From NCBI RefSeq assembly GCF_004310295.1, contig NZ_SISB01000021.1:45971-109970 (forward strand): a stretch of DNA of 64,000 bases, given 5' to 3'. How positions within the stretch are numbered: the first letter of the stretch is position 1; every line of letters begins with the position of its first letter. The translations under genes and the position numbers were made by a program. Positions 31,692-41,806 of this stretch are shown here, piece after piece. Source of the stretch: Pseudomonas sp. BGI-2. GTDB lineage: Bacteria > Pseudomonadota > Gammaproteobacteria > Pseudomonadales > Pseudomonadaceae. The notes under the pieces were generated by a model. The model was not told the origin of the DNA. It searched no databases and was given only the letters and a program-made list of their open reading frames with translations.

Positions 31692-32500
31692 CAACGCTTC
31701 CCCAGAAGATCTGCGCGGTAATCCGTCGCTGGAAAGTGGTATGCGACCGGACCGTCGGGATCGCCGGTCATGAATTGACGAATACGCGGTTCCTGCGAGT
31801 TCATCAGCTCCTCGGGAGTGCCCTGCCCCAACACTTGCCCGTCGCCCACCACATAAATGTAATCGGCAATGCTGGCGGTCTCGGCCAGATCATGGGAGAC
31901 CACGATACTGGTGATGCCCAGCGCATCGTTGAGCAAACGGATCAGGCGCACCAACACGCCCATGGCGATTGGGTCCTGGCCGACGAAGGGTTCGTCATAC
32001 ATGAGGATCTGCGGATCGAGGGCAATCGCCCGCGCCAGCGCGACACGGCGCTTCATGCCACCGGACAGTTCGTCGGGCATCAGGTCGATGGCGCCACGCA
32101 AGCCCACGGCCTGCAATTTGAGCAGGACGATGTCACGGATCATTTCTTCCGGCAGCTCGGTATGAACGCGCAGCGGAAAGGCGACGTTCTCGAACACATC
32201 GAGGTCGGTAAACAGCGCGCCGCTCTGGAACAGCACGCCCATGTGCTTGCGCGCATCGAACAAATCGCTGCGCGACAGCTTCGGCAGGTTCTGGCCATTG
32301 ACCCAGACCTCGCCCTTGGTGGGCCGCAACTGTGCGCCCATCAACCGCAACAGCGTGGTCTTGCCACACCCGGAAGGCCCCATGATGCCGGTGACCTTGC
32401 CGCGCGGGATACGGATATCGACGTTATTGAAAATGCTGCGCGCACCGCGCTTGAAGGACAGTCCCTTCAGCTCGACCGCGTAGGCGTTATCGGCACTCAT
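31691..32500 (-). CDS. mlaF: ABC transporter ATPase MlaF
   Basis: The 269-residue protein is an ABC ATPase: Walker [10 protein letters not shown] (~40-48), signature LSGGMKRR, Walker B ILMYDEP, and the switch histidine in VVSHD. The C-terminal extension that holds MlaB is present (residues ~240-269). It powers phospholipid movement by MlaFEDB. It is first in the operon and divergent from kdsD. Confidence 0.95.
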   Translation of the reverse strand: MSADNAYAVELKGLSFKRGARSIFNNVDIRIPRGKVTGIMGPSGCGKTTLLRLMGAQLRPTKGEVWVNGQNLPKLSRSDLFDARKHMGVLFQSGALFTDLDVFENVAFPLRVHTELPEEMIRDIVLLKLQAVGLRGAIDLMPDELSGGMKRRVALARAIALDPQILMYDEPFVGQDPIAMGVLVRLIRLLNDALGITSIVVSHDLAETASIADYIYVVGDGQVLGQGTPEELMNSQEPRIRQFMTGDPDGPVAYHFPATDYRADLLGKR

Positions 32501-32777
32501 CTAAACTCCTTGCGATGCAGCCTCACACTCGGACGCCTGGCTTCCTGACGAAAGCACATACCTCCCCGGGCAGGCCGAACTGGCGGCGAACTATATCACT
32601 GCAAAGGCCAAGCGCCCAAGGCCCAAGCCGGCCCATGTTCAGCAACATGACAGGCAAAAAGCCTCGTCCGGAGGGGATTAGGTAACAGGGAATGACAAAG
32701 CGTGACGAACTTGCGTGAGGGTTTTGATCATTACCGCTATAATCGCCGCCTTTTCATCAGGCTATACGATTTCTGAC

Positions 32778-33752
32778 ATGAGCCAATCCAGCGACCTGAT
32801 TCAATCTGCACAACGCACCATCCGCCTCGAACTGGAAGCCGTCCAAGGCTTGCTGCCCCATATCGACGCAGATTTCGTACGCGCTTGCGAGATGATTCTG
32901 GACAGCAAAGGCCGCGTGGTCGTGGTCGGCATGGGCAAATCGGGGCACATCGGCAACAAGATCGCCGCCACCCTGGCCAGCACCGGCACCACGGCGTTTT
33001 TTGTGCACCCGGCCGAAGCCAGTCACGGCGACATGGGCATGATCACTCGCGACGACATCATCCTGGCCCTGTCGAACTCCGGCTCCACCAATGAAATCGT
33101 CACCCTGCTGCCCCTGATCAAGCGTCTGGGCATCAAATTGATCAGCATGACCGGCAATCCGGACTCGGCGCTGGCCAAGGCTGCCGAGGTCAATCTCAAC
33201 GTCCACGTCGAGCACGAAGCCTGCCCGCTGAACCTGGCACCGACCTCGTCGACCACCGCCGCGCTGGTCATGGGCGATGCCCTGGCCGTTGCACTGCTGG
33301 AAGCCCGCGGCTTTACCGCTGAAGATTTCGCCTTTTCCCATCCAGGCGGAGCGCTGGGCCGACGCCTGCTGCTGAAAGTCGAAAACGTCATGCACGCTGG
33401 TCAAGAGCTGCCGCAGGTTCAGCGCGGCACGCTGCTCAAGGACGCGCTGATGGAAATGACCCGCAAGGGCCTGGGCATGACCGTGATCCTGGAAGCCGAC
33501 GGCAAACTGGCCGGAATCTTCACCGACGGTGATTTGCGCCGCACACTGGACCGCAGCATCGATATCCACAGCGCCACCATCGATCAGGTCATGACCGCGC
33601 ACGGCAAAACCGCTCGCGCCGAGATGCTCGCCGCCGAAGCCCTGAAAATCATGGAAGACCACAAGATCAACGCACTGGTCGTGGTCGACAGCGAAGACCG
33701 CCCGGTCGGCGCCTTGAACATGCACGACTTGCTGCGTGCGGGAGTAATGTAA
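32778..33752 (+). CDS. kdsD: Arabinose-5-phosphate isomerase (KdsD)
   Basis: The 324-residue protein interconverts ribulose 5-phosphate and arabinose 5-phosphate, the first step of Kdo synthesis. The SIS domain (~40-170) contains GMGKSGHIGNKIAATLASTG and the AEASHGDMGM loop; two CBS domains follow (~205-260 and ~275-322). The ATG at 32778 matches the family; the frame is open upstream. Its stop overlaps the kdsC start by one base. Confidence 0.95.
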   Translation: MSQSSDLIQSAQRTIRLELEAVQGLLPHIDADFVRACEMILDSKGRVVVVGMGKSGHIGNKIAATLASTGTTAFFVHPAEASHGDMGMITRDDIILALSNSGSTNEIVTLLPLIKRLGIKLISMTGNPDSALAKAAEVNLNVHVEHEACPLNLAPTSSTTAALVMGDALAVALLEARGFTAEDFAFSHPGGALGRRLLLKVENVMHAGQELPQVQRGTLLKDALMEMTRKGLGMTVILEADGKLAGIFTDGDLRRTLDRSIDIHSATIDQVMTAHGKTARAEMLAAEALKIMEDHKINALVVVDSEDRPVGALNMHDLLRAGVM

Positions 33753-34276
33753 TGAGCACGGACCTGCTGCAACGCGGCAAACAGATCAAACTCGCGGTGT
33801 TCGACGTCGATGGCGTGCTGACCGACGGGCGCCTGTACTTCCTCGAAGACGGCAGCGAATTCAAGACGTTCAGCACCCTCGACGGCCAAGGCATCAAGAT
33901 GTTGATGGCAGCCGGCGTGCAGACAGCTATCATCAGCGGCCGCAAGACCCCGGTGGTCGAACGTCGAGCGAAGAATCTCGGCATTCCTCATCTTTACCAG
34001 GGGCGCGAAGACAAACTGGTGGTGCTCGACGAACTTCTGGCTCAGCTCAACCTAAGCTATGAGCAGGTCGCCTATCTGGGCGACGACTTGCCGGACCTGC
34101 CGGTGATTCGGCGTGTTGGCCTGGGCATGGCCGTAGCAAACGCCGCCAGCTTCGTGCGTGAACACGCCCATGGCATCACCCACGCCCGTGGTGGCGAGGG
34201 TGCCGCTCGCGAATTCTGTGAATTGATCCTGCGCGCCCAGGGCCGCCTCGATGCGGCCAACGCCGCGTACCTGTGA
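33752..34276 (+). CDS. kdsC: 3-deoxy-manno-octulosonate-8-phosphate phosphatase (KdsC)
   Basis: The 174-residue protein is a C0-type HAD phosphatase. The nucleophile Asp18 and acid Asp20 lie in FDVDGVLTDGRLY, followed by GQGIKMLMAAG, SGRKTP and the late GDDLPDLPVI. It dephosphorylates Kdo-8-phosphate. The start overlaps kdsD by one base and lptC follows eight bases after the stop. Confidence 0.96.
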   Translation: MSTDLLQRGKQIKLAVFDVDGVLTDGRLYFLEDGSEFKTFSTLDGQGIKMLMAAGVQTAIISGRKTPVVERRAKNLGIPHLYQGREDKLVVLDELLAQLNLSYEQVAYLGDDLPDLPVIRRVGLGMAVANAASFVREHAHGITHARGGEGAAREFCELILRAQGRLDAANAAYL

Positions 34277-34283
34277 GCCCATT

Positions 34284-34856
34284 ATGCTGAGCAAAAAGAT
34301 TCGTAACATCCTGGTGTTCGGCTGCATCGCGGCGCTGTTTGCCGCGGTCGGCTACTGGAACATAAGCCCGGAACGCTTCCTCGACAAACCGGTGGTCAAG
34401 GTCGATGAAAGCGCGATCGACTATTACGCCCTCAACGCCCACAGCGTGCAGTACCTGCCGGACGGCAAATTGCAGTACGAAATGACGTCCGACAAGGTCG
34501 AACACCTGAAAGTGAGCGAGGTGACGTTGCTGACCAATCCCGACCTGAACATGTTTCGTGGCACCGAGTTTCCCTGGCACGTCCAGAGCGAGCACGGCGA
34601 AGTCAACCCGGACGGCACTCAGGTCGAGCTGATCGACTCGGTACGCATCACGCGTTTCGACGAGAAAAACCGCAAAACCCTGATTACCACCACCCGAATG
34701 ACAGTGTTCCCGCAGCAACAATATGCGCAGACCGATCAACCCGTTAGAATCGACGGCGCTGGCGGTGTATCGACAGGCAACGGAATGAAAGCGTATTTGA
34801 AAGAAAGCAGGATACACCTGCTATCGAACGTAAGAGGACAGTATGAGGCTCGTTAA
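34284..34856 (+). CDS. lptC: LPS export protein LptC
   Basis: The 190-residue protein has one N-terminal membrane helix (ILVFGCIAALFAAVGYW) and a periplasmic beta-jellyroll (DUF1239/LptC). It passes LPS from LptBFG to LptA. The ATG at 34284 is chosen because upstream codons run into kdsC. Its 3' end overlaps lptA by 14 bases. Confidence 0.93.
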   Translation: MLSKKIRNILVFGCIAALFAAVGYWNISPERFLDKPVVKVDESAIDYYALNAHSVQYLPDGKLQYEMTSDKVEHLKVSEVTLLTNPDLNMFRGTEFPWHVQSEHGEVNPDGTQVELIDSVRITRFDEKNRKTLITTTRMTVFPQQQYAQTDQPVRIDGAGGVSTGNGMKAYLKESRIHLLSNVRGQYEAR

Positions 34857-35391
34857 AACTCTCCCTATTTTGCTCAGTCTGGGCGCAGCACTGGGAAGCG
34901 TGAGCGCCTGGGCTCTGCCGAACGATCAAGAGCAGCCTATCCGCATTCAGGCCGACGACGCCCAACTGGACGACAAGAATGGCGTTGCCACCTATAAGGG
35001 TGACGTGATCATTACTCAGGGCTCGATGAAGGTCACCGGCAACACCGTGACCATCACCCGCACCGCGGCTGGCGACATCGACGTGGTGACTTCGGTGGGC
35101 AACCTCGCCTACTTCGAGCAACTGCAAACTGCCGGTGACACCAAGCCTGTCCAGGGTTGGGGGGTGACTATCCAGTACCACGCCTCGCAGAATCGCGTTG
35201 TGCTGATCGACAAGGCGAAAGTCATCGATAAGGACAACAACACCACCCAAGGCGAGAAAATCGTCTACGACACCGAGAAAAAGCTTGCGAGCGCCGGGCG
35301 TGCTACGGGCAGCAAGGTCACTGAGTCGCGTCCGCGCATCGACATGGTGATCCAGCCCAAGCCGAAAACCGACGAGAAAAAGGCCCCGTAA
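34843..35391 (+). CDS. lptA: Periplasmic LPS transport protein LptA
   Basis: The 182-residue protein has a signal peptide ([16 protein letters not shown]) and the OstA/LptA jellyroll: [36 protein letters not shown], and [19 protein letters not shown]. It bridges the periplasm for LPS transport. The C-terminus ends in a lysine-rich tail. The start lies inside lptC and the stop overlaps lptB, so the three genes are translationally coupled. Confidence 0.94.
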   Translation: MRLVKTLPILLSLGAALGSVSAWALPNDQEQPIRIQADDAQLDDKNGVATYKGDVIITQGSMKVTGNTVTITRTAAGDIDVVTSVGNLAYFEQLQTAGDTKPVQGWGVTIQYHASQNRVVLIDKAKVIDKDNNTTQGEKIVYDTEKKLASAGRATGSKVTESRPRIDMVIQPKPKTDEKKAP

Positions 35392-36116
35392 TGGCAACTC
35401 TGAAAGCTCAGCATCTGGCCAAGAGCTACAAGAGCCGCCAGGTCGTGCGTGACGTCAGCCTGTCCATCGACAGCGGTCAGATCGTCGGCCTGCTGGGCCC
35501 TAACGGCGCCGGCAAGACCACCTGTTTCTACATGATCGTCGGCCTGGTGCAGGCCGATCAGGGTCGCGTATTGATCGACGACCTGGACGTCAGCCACCAG
35601 CCGATGCACGGTCGAGCAAAGGCCGGCATCGGCTATCTTCCGCAGGAAGCGTCGATCTTCCGCAAACTGTCGGTGGCCGACAACATCATGGCCATCCTCG
35701 AGACTCGCAAGGAACTCGACAAGGCCGATCGTCGCAAGGAGCTGGAAAGCCTGCTGCAGGAATTCCACATCAGCCACATCCGCGACAACCTCGGCATGAG
35801 CCTGTCCGGTGGTGAACGCCGCCGCGTGGAAATTGCACGGGCATTGGCCACCAACCCGAAATTCATCCTGCTCGACGAACCTTTCGCCGGCGTGGACCCG
35901 ATTTCGGTGGGCGACATCAAACAGATCATCTACCACCTCAAGGCCAAAGGCATTGGCGTGCTGATCACCGACCACAACGTCCGTGAAACCCTGGACATCT
36001 GCGAAACCGCCTACATCGTCAACGATGGCCAGCTGATCGCCGAAGGTGACTCCGCCACCATCTTGGCCAACGAACTGGTCAAGGAAGTGTACCTGGGCCA
36101 TGAGTTCCGCCTTTAA
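35391..36116 (+). CDS. lptB: LPS export ABC ATPase LptB
   Basis: The 241-residue protein is an ABC ATPase with Walker [10 protein letters not shown] (~37-45), signature LSGGERRR, Walker [13 protein letters not shown] and [10 protein letters not shown]. It powers LPS extraction by LptFG, whose genes are not in this window. The linked rpoN downstream is the conserved arrangement in proteobacteria. Confidence 0.97.
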   Translation: MATLKAQHLAKSYKSRQVVRDVSLSIDSGQIVGLLGPNGAGKTTCFYMIVGLVQADQGRVLIDDLDVSHQPMHGRAKAGIGYLPQEASIFRKLSVADNIMAILETRKELDKADRRKELESLLQEFHISHIRDNLGMSLSGGERRRVEIARALATNPKFILLDEPFAGVDPISVGDIKQIIYHLKAKGIGVLITDHNVRETLDICETAYIVNDGQLIAEGDSATILANELVKEVYLGHEFRL

Positions 36117-36300
36117 GCACTGAGGTGTCTGGCTGATTGTCCGGGCGCTCGTCTCGATAAAAAATCAATACTTTTTTATTGTTACAGCGCTCTAGGCAAA
36201 CGCTGCAGTTTCGGGCATATAATTTGCTTATGTTTGGCGCTCCGGCGCCCTGTAGTGGATGGCGCATGTGCGCCGGCGAATAAGGTGTTAAGCCCCTGCC

Positions 36301-37794
36301 ATGAAACCATCGCTAGTCTTGAGAATGGGCCAGCAGCTGACGATGACACCGCAGCTGCAACAGGCCATCCGCCTGCTCCAATTGTCGACCCTGGACCTGC
36401 AACAGGAAATCCAGGAGGCCCTGGAGTCCAATCCGATGCTCGAACGCCAGGAAGAAGGCGACGACTTCGATAACGCCGACCCCTTGGCCGACAAAGCCGA
36501 ACAACTACCCAACGCCGATGTTTCGGAACCCTCCTACCAGGAAACCGCCCCGACGGTGGATAACCTCGAGGAAGGTGACTGGAACGAGCGCATTCCCAAC
36601 GAACTGCCCGTCGATACCGCGTGGGAAGACGTCTACCAGACCAGTGCCAGCAGCCTGCCGAGCAACGATGACGACGAGTGGGACTTCACCACCCGCACAT
36701 CGGCCGGCGAAAGCCTGCAAAGTCATTTGCTATGGCAACTGAACCTGGCACCGATGTCCGACACCGATCGCCTGATCGCCGTGACCCTGATCGACTGCAT
36801 CAACAATCAGGGCTACCTGGACGAAACCCTCGAGGAAATTCTCGAGGCCTTCGATCCGGAACTGGACATCGAACTGGACGAAATCGAAGCCGTCCTGCAC
36901 CGCATCCAGCAATTCGAACCGGCCGGCATAGGCGCCCGCAACCTGGGCGAATGCCTGCTGCTGCAACTGCGCCAACTGCCTGCCAAGACACCTTGGCTGG
37001 CCGAAGCCAAACGTCTGGTCACCGACTACATCGACCTGCTCGGCAGCCGCGACTACAGCCAGCTGATGCGCCGCATGAAGCTCAAGGAAGATGAACTGCG
37101 CCAGGTGATCGAGCTGGTGCAGAGCCTCAACCCTCGTCCGGGCTCGCAGATCGAGTCCAGCGAAGCCGAGTACGTTGTCCCTGACGTGATCGTGCGCAAG
37201 GATAACGAGCGCTGGCTGGTCGAACTGAACCAGGAATCGGTGCCACGGCTGCGGGTCAACGCCCAGTACGCCGGTTTTGTACGCCGCGCCGACACCAGCG
37301 CCGACAACACCTTCATGCGCAATCAGTTGCAAGAGGCTCGCTGGTTTATCAAGAGCCTGCAAAGCCGCAACGAAACACTGATGAAAGTGGCCACCCAGAT
37401 TGTCGAGCACCAGCGCGGCTTCCTGGAGTACGGCGACGAAGCGATGAAACCGCTGGTGCTGCATGACATCGCCGAAGCGGTGGGGATGCATGAGTCGACG
37501 ATTTCGCGGGTGACCACGCAGAAATTCATGCATACCCCTCGGGGCATATATGAACTGAAATACTTTTTCTCCAGCCACGTCAGCACTTCCGAAGGCGGTG
37601 AATGCTCGTCCACAGCGATCCGCGCGATCATCAAAAAACTGGTTGCCGCGGAAAATCAGAAAAAGCCGTTGAGTGACAGCAAGATCGCTGGTTTACTGGA
37701 GGCACAAGGCATTCAGGTGGCTCGCCGCACCGTCGCCAAGTACCGCGAATCCCTCGGGATCGCGCCTTCGAGCGAACGCAAGCGGTTGATGTAG
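36301..37794 (+). CDS. rpoN: RNA polymerase sigma-54 factor (RpoN)
   Basis: The 497-residue protein is sigma-54. Region I is the Gln/Leu-rich [22 protein letters not shown]; region II is acidic (~45-120); the core-binding domain follows (~125-300); the DNA-binding part includes the HTH with [13 protein letters not shown], and the RpoN box [10 protein letters not shown] is at ~474-483. It directs enhancer-dependent transcription of nitrogen, motility and other genes. It begins 184 bases after lptB, with its own probable promoter region. Confidence 0.97.
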   Translation: MKPSLVLRMGQQLTMTPQLQQAIRLLQLSTLDLQQEIQEALESNPMLERQEEGDDFDNADPLADKAEQLPNADVSEPSYQETAPTVDNLEEGDWNERIPNELPVDTAWEDVYQTSASSLPSNDDDEWDFTTRTSAGESLQSHLLWQLNLAPMSDTDRLIAVTLIDCINNQGYLDETLEEILEAFDPELDIELDEIEAVLHRIQQFEPAGIGARNLGECLLLQLRQLPAKTPWLAEAKRLVTDYIDLLGSRDYSQLMRRMKLKEDELRQVIELVQSLNPRPGSQIESSEAEYVVPDVIVRKDNERWLVELNQESVPRLRVNAQYAGFVRRADTSADNTFMRNQLQEARWFIKSLQSRNETLMKVATQIVEHQRGFLEYGDEAMKPLVLHDIAEAVGMHESTISRVTTQKFMHTPRGIYELKYFFSSHVSTSEGGECSSTAIRAIIKKLVAAENQKKPLSDSKIAGLLEAQGIQVARRTVAKYRESLGIAPSSERKRLM

Positions 37795-37868
37795 AGCCAC
37801 GCCACAGCGTTCCAGTGGCAGGCATTTCTGCCTGCCGCTTTATGCACTGGCAACGAAGGAGAAGCTGT

Positions 37869-38177
37869 ATGCAAGTCAACATCAGTGGACACCAACTGGA
37901 AGTGACCGAACCCCTGCGCGCCTACATCGGCGAAAAACTCGACCGATTAGAGAGGCACTTCGACAAGATCACCAACGTGCAAGTCACGATGACCGTCGAA
38001 AAGCTGCTGCAGAAAATCGAAGCCACGTTGCATTTCCCCGGCGGAGAAGCGGTCGCCAATGCCGAACACTCAGACATGTATGCGGCTATCGATCTGTTGA
38101 CCGACAAGCTGGATCGCCAACTCAAAAAGCATAAGGAAAAGACCCAGCGTGTCCTTCAGGGCGCAACCGGTCGTTAA
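37869..38177 (+). CDS. hpf: Ribosome hibernation promoting factor (HPF, short form)
   Basis: The 102-residue protein is the short HPF type: MQVNISGHQLEVTEPLRAYI, a KLDRLERHFDKITN segment, and DMYAAIDLLTDKLDRQLKKHKEK. It binds the 30S decoding centre and inactivates ribosomes in stationary phase. The ATG at 37869 follows GGAGAAG. It stands between rpoN and ptsN, as in many proteobacteria. Confidence 0.94.
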   Translation: MQVNISGHQLEVTEPLRAYIGEKLDRLERHFDKITNVQVTMTVEKLLQKIEATLHFPGGEAVANAEHSDMYAAIDLLTDKLDRQLKKHKEKTQRVLQGATGR

Positions 38178-38189
38178 CACTCCCCACCC

Positions 38190-38654
38190 ATGATCCGACT
38201 TGAAAGTATCCTGACCCCCGGCCGTTCTCTTGTGAACGTGCCGGGCGGCAGTAAAAAGAAAGCCCTCGAGCAAATTGCCAACCTTATCCATAAAGAAGTA
38301 CCGGATCTGGAGATGCAAGATGTCTTCGAGGCTCTGATCGCCCGTGAAAAACTTGGCTCGACCGGTTTTGGAAACGGCATCGCCATCCCCCACTGTCGTC
38401 TCAAGGGTTGTAACTCGCCCATCAGTGCCTTGATGCACCTGGACGCCCCCATCGATTTCGACGCCATCGACGGCGCCCCGGTTGACCTGCTGTTCGTTCT
38501 GCTGGTCCCGCAAGCCGCCACCGATGCGCACCTGGAGCTACTGCGCCAGATCGCCAGCATGCTCGATCGCAAGGAAGTGCGCGAAAAACTGCGCAGCGCC
38601 CCGAGCAATGAAGCCTTGTATCAGGTTGTCCTGGACGAGCAAAACGGTCAGTAA
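38190..38654 (+). CDS. ptsN: Nitrogen-PTS enzyme IIA (PtsN)
   Basis: The 154-residue protein is EIIA-Ntr. The phosphorylated residue is His68 in [13 protein letters not shown]. Its role is regulatory: phosphorylation through PtsP and PtsO (NPr) signals nitrogen and carbon state and controls potassium transport and other targets. It follows hpf by 12 bases and precedes rapZ by two. Confidence 0.95.
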   Translation: MIRLESILTPGRSLVNVPGGSKKKALEQIANLIHKEVPDLEMQDVFEALIAREKLGSTGFGNGIAIPHCRLKGCNSPISALMHLDAPIDFDAIDGAPVDLLFVLLVPQAATDAHLELLRQIASMLDRKEVREKLRSAPSNEALYQVVLDEQNGQ

Positions 38655-38656
38655 TC

Positions 38657-39514
38657 ATGCGCTTGATCATTGTCAGTGGCCGTTCCGGCTCAGGTAAAAG
38701 TACCGCACTCGATGTTCTCGAGGACAACGGCTACTACTGCATCGACAACCTGCCTGCCGGATTGCTGCCGGAACTGGCCGAGCGCGCACTGATTCATACC
38801 GAGCTGGCGCAACCGCTGGTTGCTGTATCCATCGATGCGCGCAACCTGCCGAGTCATCTATCGCGGTTTCCGGAGCTGCTGGAAGAAGTCCGCAGCCGGC
38901 ACATCAAATGTGATGTGCTGTATCTGGACGCCGATGAAGAAACATTGCTCAAACGCTTCTCGGAAACCCGTCGTCGCCACCCTCTGAGCAACGCCAATCG
39001 CTCACTGGCCGAGGCGATTCAGGACGAGACCCAGTTGCTGGGCCCCATCGCCGACCTGGCCGACCTCAAGGTCAACACCACCAACCTGAACCTGTATCAG
39101 CTGCGCGATACCATCAAGCTGCGTCTGCTGAACCAGCCGGAAGCCGGCACTGCATTCCTGGTGGAGTCATTCGGGTTCAAGCGTGGCATGCCGGTGGACG
39201 CGGACCTGGTGTTCGATGTGCGCTGCCTGCCCAACCCTTACTGGAAGCCGGAACTGCGCGATCAGTCCGGGCTTGATCAACCGGTGGCCGAGTATCTGGC
39301 GGCACAACCGGACGTCGAAGAGATGTTCCAGGATATTTCCACGTACCTGCTCAAGTGGTTGCCGCGCTTTGCCGCCAGCAACCGCGCTTATGTCACCATT
39401 GCCATTGGCTGCACCGGCGGGCATCACCGCTCCGTCTACCTGACCGAACGTCTGGGCCAGGTCCTGCAACAATCCCTGAAGAACGTCCAGGTTCGCCACC
39501 GCGACCTCAGCTAA
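38657..39514 (+). CDS. rapZ: RNase adapter protein RapZ
   Basis: The 285-residue protein has the Walker A motif GRSGSGKST (8-16), [14 protein letters not shown], and the C-terminal domain with [13 protein letters not shown]. In enterobacteria RapZ presents sRNA GlmZ to RNase E; in pseudomonads the target is less certain, but nucleotide-second-messenger sensing and cell-wall sugar control are expected from the family. It is tightly packed between ptsN and ptsO. Confidence 0.95.
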   Translation: MRLIIVSGRSGSGKSTALDVLEDNGYYCIDNLPAGLLPELAERALIHTELAQPLVAVSIDARNLPSHLSRFPELLEEVRSRHIKCDVLYLDADEETLLKRFSETRRRHPLSNANRSLAEAIQDETQLLGPIADLADLKVNTTNLNLYQLRDTIKLRLLNQPEAGTAFLVESFGFKRGMPVDADLVFDVRCLPNPYWKPELRDQSGLDQPVAEYLAAQPDVEEMFQDISTYLLKWLPRFAASNRAYVTIAIGCTGGHHRSVYLTERLGQVLQQSLKNVQVRHRDLS

Positions 39515-39529
39515 AGGATTCACATCGCG

Positions 39530-39805
39530 ATGCCTGCTCTGGAAATCGAAATCATCAACAAGCTGGGCCTGCATGCCCGTGCTTCGGCAAAATTCGTTGG
39601 CGTTGCCGGTGAGTTCAAGGACTGCACGATCCGGGTCGGACGTACTCCCGAGGCCATGGTAGACGGTAAAAGCATCATGGCCATGATGATGCTCGCCGCC
39701 GGCAAGGGAACGATAATTCACCTAAGCACCGAAGGTGAGCAGGCTGACGAGGCCTTGCAGGCTTTGGTCGACTTGATCAATGACTACTTCGGCGAAGGTG
39801 GTTAA
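39530..39805 (+). CDS. ptsO: Nitrogen-PTS phosphocarrier HPr-like protein (NPr)
   Basis: The 91-residue protein is of the HPr family with the phosphorylated His15 in LGLHARASAKFVG. SIMAMMMLAAGKG corresponds to the Ser46 region; the serine is present in KSIMAM. It passes phosphate from PtsP to PtsN. It ends the rpoN-hpf-ptsN-rapZ-ptsO cluster, eight bases from the convergent ZIP gene, with no visible terminator between them. Confidence 0.94.
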   Translation: MPALEIEIINKLGLHARASAKFVGVAGEFKDCTIRVGRTPEAMVDGKSIMAMMMLAAGKGTIIHLSTEGEQADEALQALVDLINDYFGEGG

Positions 39806-39813
39806 ACACTCGC

Positions 39814-40707
39814 CTAGGCCAACGCCGTATCCATCACCATCATCAAACAAAACCCGATCAGCAACCCAAGGCTCGCCAGCTTGTCGTGACCATTGCGCCG
39901 CGACTCCGGGATGATTTCATGGGTAACCACCAGCAGCATCGCTCCCGCCGCCAGTGCCAACCCCAACGGCAACAGCAATTCGGCCAGGCTTACCAGCCAG
40001 GCGCACAACAGGGCGAAGACCGGCTCGACCAGACCTGATGCGGCACCGATCAGGAACGCCTTCACCCGCGACATACCCGCCCCTGCCAGTACCAGCGCGA
40101 TCACCAGACCTTCCGGTACATCTTGCAACGCAATGCCCATGGCCAGGCTGTCAGCATCCGGCATTCCACCACCGGCCGAGACGCCGACGGCCATGCCTTC
40201 AGGAATGTTGTGGGCAATGATGGCAAACACAAACAACCAGATCCGTGGCGGGATGACCGGCCGCTCCAGCGTTCCGACGAGCATTTCAGGCGAAGCGCCA
40301 GACACCTTTCGGTCCACCAGAAACAACCCGAACGCGCCGAGCATGATGCCAAAGCTGATCAGGCCGCTGGCCGCCCAAGGCGTCAGCCCCAGGCTTTCAG
40401 CGGCGGAAATACCCGGAACGATCAGCGAAAATGCCGTCGCCGCCAGCATGACCCCGGCACCGAAACCGAGCAGCGTATCGCTGACCGCCTGCGGCATCCG
40501 CCGAATCACCAGCACCGGCACCGCGCCCAACGCAGTACCCAAGGCACAAATCGCCCCGCCCTGCAGCGCGCGCAGCAGTTTTGGTTCGAGATCGAGCCAC
40601 GCCAGCCCATGGGCGACCAACAGCGTCATGCCCGCCAGCAGCAACAGCGATCCCAACGCGTAACGAAACATTCGTCCGCTTCCGCTCGCCAGTGTTTCAG
40701 TGCCCAT
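39814..40707 (-). CDS. ZIP family divalent metal transporter
   Basis: The 297-residue protein is a ZIP-family metal importer with eight membrane segments. The metal-binding helices are seen as AHNIPEGMAVGVS (helix IV) and LQDVPEGLVIAL (helix V), and TEIIPES-like HEIIPESRRNGHD follows. It belongs to the GufA/ZupT-like bacterial group and may bring in zinc, manganese or iron. It begins 30 bases after sodA, so it may supply metal, possibly manganese, to SodA under iron limitation; this is inference from position. Confidence 0.88.
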   Translation of the reverse strand: MGTETLASGSGRMFRYALGSLLLLAGMTLLVAHGLAWLDLEPKLLRALQGGAICALGTALGAVPVLVIRRMPQAVSDTLLGFGAGVMLAATAFSLIVPGISAAESLGLTPWAASGLISFGIMLGAFGLFLVDRKVSGASPEMLVGTLERPVIPPRIWLFVFAIIAHNIPEGMAVGVSAGGGMPDADSLAMGIALQDVPEGLVIALVLAGAGMSRVKAFLIGAASGLVEPVFALLCAWLVSLAELLLPLGLALAAGAMLLVVTHEIIPESRRNGHDKLASLGLLIGFCLMMVMDTALA

Positions 40708-40737
40708 AGTCAGCCTTGGATTGTTTTTATAGAGGAC

Positions 40738-41349
40738 TTAAACCAGCGCAGCCTGATAACGCGCAGCGACTTCGGGCCAATTGATGACGTTGTAGAACGC
40801 GTTGATGTATTCCGGACGGCGGTTCTGGTATTGCAGGTAGTAGGCGTGCTCCCAGACATCCAGGCCGAGAATTGGCGTATTGCCATTCATCAACGGGCTG
40901 TCCTGGTTACCGCTACTTTCCACGATCAGGGTCTTTTTCGGCGTGACACTCAACCAGGCCCAGCCACTGCCGAAGCGGGTCAGCGCGGCTTTGGTGAAGG
41001 CTTCCTTGAAACTGTCCAGACCACCCAGTTGCTCATCAATCGCCGTGGCCAGCGCACCTTCCGGTTTGCCACCGCCGTGCGGCGCCATCACTTCCCAGAA
41101 CAACGAATGGTTGGCATGGCCGCCGCCCTGATTGATCACCGCCGCGCGGAGTTTTTCCGGCAGTTGCTGGACGCTGGCGACCAGTTTTTCCACCGACCAC
41201 TCGGCAAACTCGGTGCCTTCGACCGCGGCGTTGAGATTATTGATGTAGGTCTGGTGGTGCTTGGTGTAGTGGATCTCCATGGTCTGCGCATCGATGTGCG
41301 GTTCCAGGGCATCGTAAGCGTAAGGCAAGGCGGGCAAGGTAAAAGCCAT
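40738..41349 (-). CDS. sodA: Manganese superoxide dismutase (SodA)
   Basis: The 203-residue protein has metal ligands His27, His81, Asp164 and His168 ([19 protein letters not shown]). [10 protein letters not shown] and GNQDSPL are patterns of the manganese-type enzyme rather than the iron type. It removes superoxide without iron. The ATG at 41349 lies one base after orfX stop. In pseudomonads sodA is the last gene of fagA-fumC-orfX-sodA, induced when iron is low. Confidence 0.94.
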   Translation of the reverse strand: MAFTLPALPYAYDALEPHIDAQTMEIHYTKHHQTYINNLNAAVEGTEFAEWSVEKLVASVQQLPEKLRAAVINQGGGHANHSLFWEVMAPHGGGKPEGALATAIDEQLGGLDSFKEAFTKAALTRFGSGWAWLSVTPKKTLIVESSGNQDSPLMNGNTPILGLDVWEHAYYLQYQNRRPEYINAFYNVINWPEVAARYQAALV

Positions 41350-41350
41350 T

Positions 41351-41779
41351 TCAATGGACTCCATGATGTAGAGGCGCAGGCGATGCGGTATCGGTGTGCA
41401 GCAAACGGTGTGTGCGCGGGTATTCGCCATGCTCGCTGATGAAATTCAGCAGCTCGACATAGGTTTTGCTGCTTTGACGCAACGCGGCTTCGCGCAGGGC
41501 CGGGGCCAGGCGCGGGTCCTGCATGGTCTGCAATAACCGCTGATGGATCGCGCACAAATACTCGGCGCTCTCCTCCGGCTGGTTAAGACGCAAATGCAGG
41601 TCTGCCAGGTTGTGGTGGGAAATCACGCAGGCCGCCACCGCTTCGTCGGCATCCGCCCAGCGCTCGAACAACACCTGGGCCAACGCCAGGGCCTGCAAGT
41701 AAGCCTCGCGGGCATCGACGAGTTCGCCCAGCATGAAATGGCGATTAGCCCTTTCGATCGTGCGTTTCCAGTGCTCCAT
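41351..41779 (-). CDS. OrfX of the fagA-fumC-sodA operon
   Basis: The 142-residue protein is wholly alpha-helical by sequence, with TPR-like composition ([41 protein letters not shown]). It corresponds by position to orfX between fumC and sodA in other pseudomonads. Its function is not established; TPR-like helices suggest protein binding. It lies 27 bases after fumC and one base before sodA, so it is co-transcribed. Confidence 0.82.
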   Translation of the reverse strand: MEHWKRTIERANRHFMLGELVDAREAYLQALALAQVLFERWADADEAVAACVISHHNLADLHLRLNQPEESAEYLCAIHQRLLQTMQDPRLAPALREAALRQSSKTYVELLNFISEHGEYPRTHRLLHTDTASPAPLHHGVH

Positions 41780-41806
41780 GGTGAGCCTCCAAAGCGGTAG
41801 CGGTGA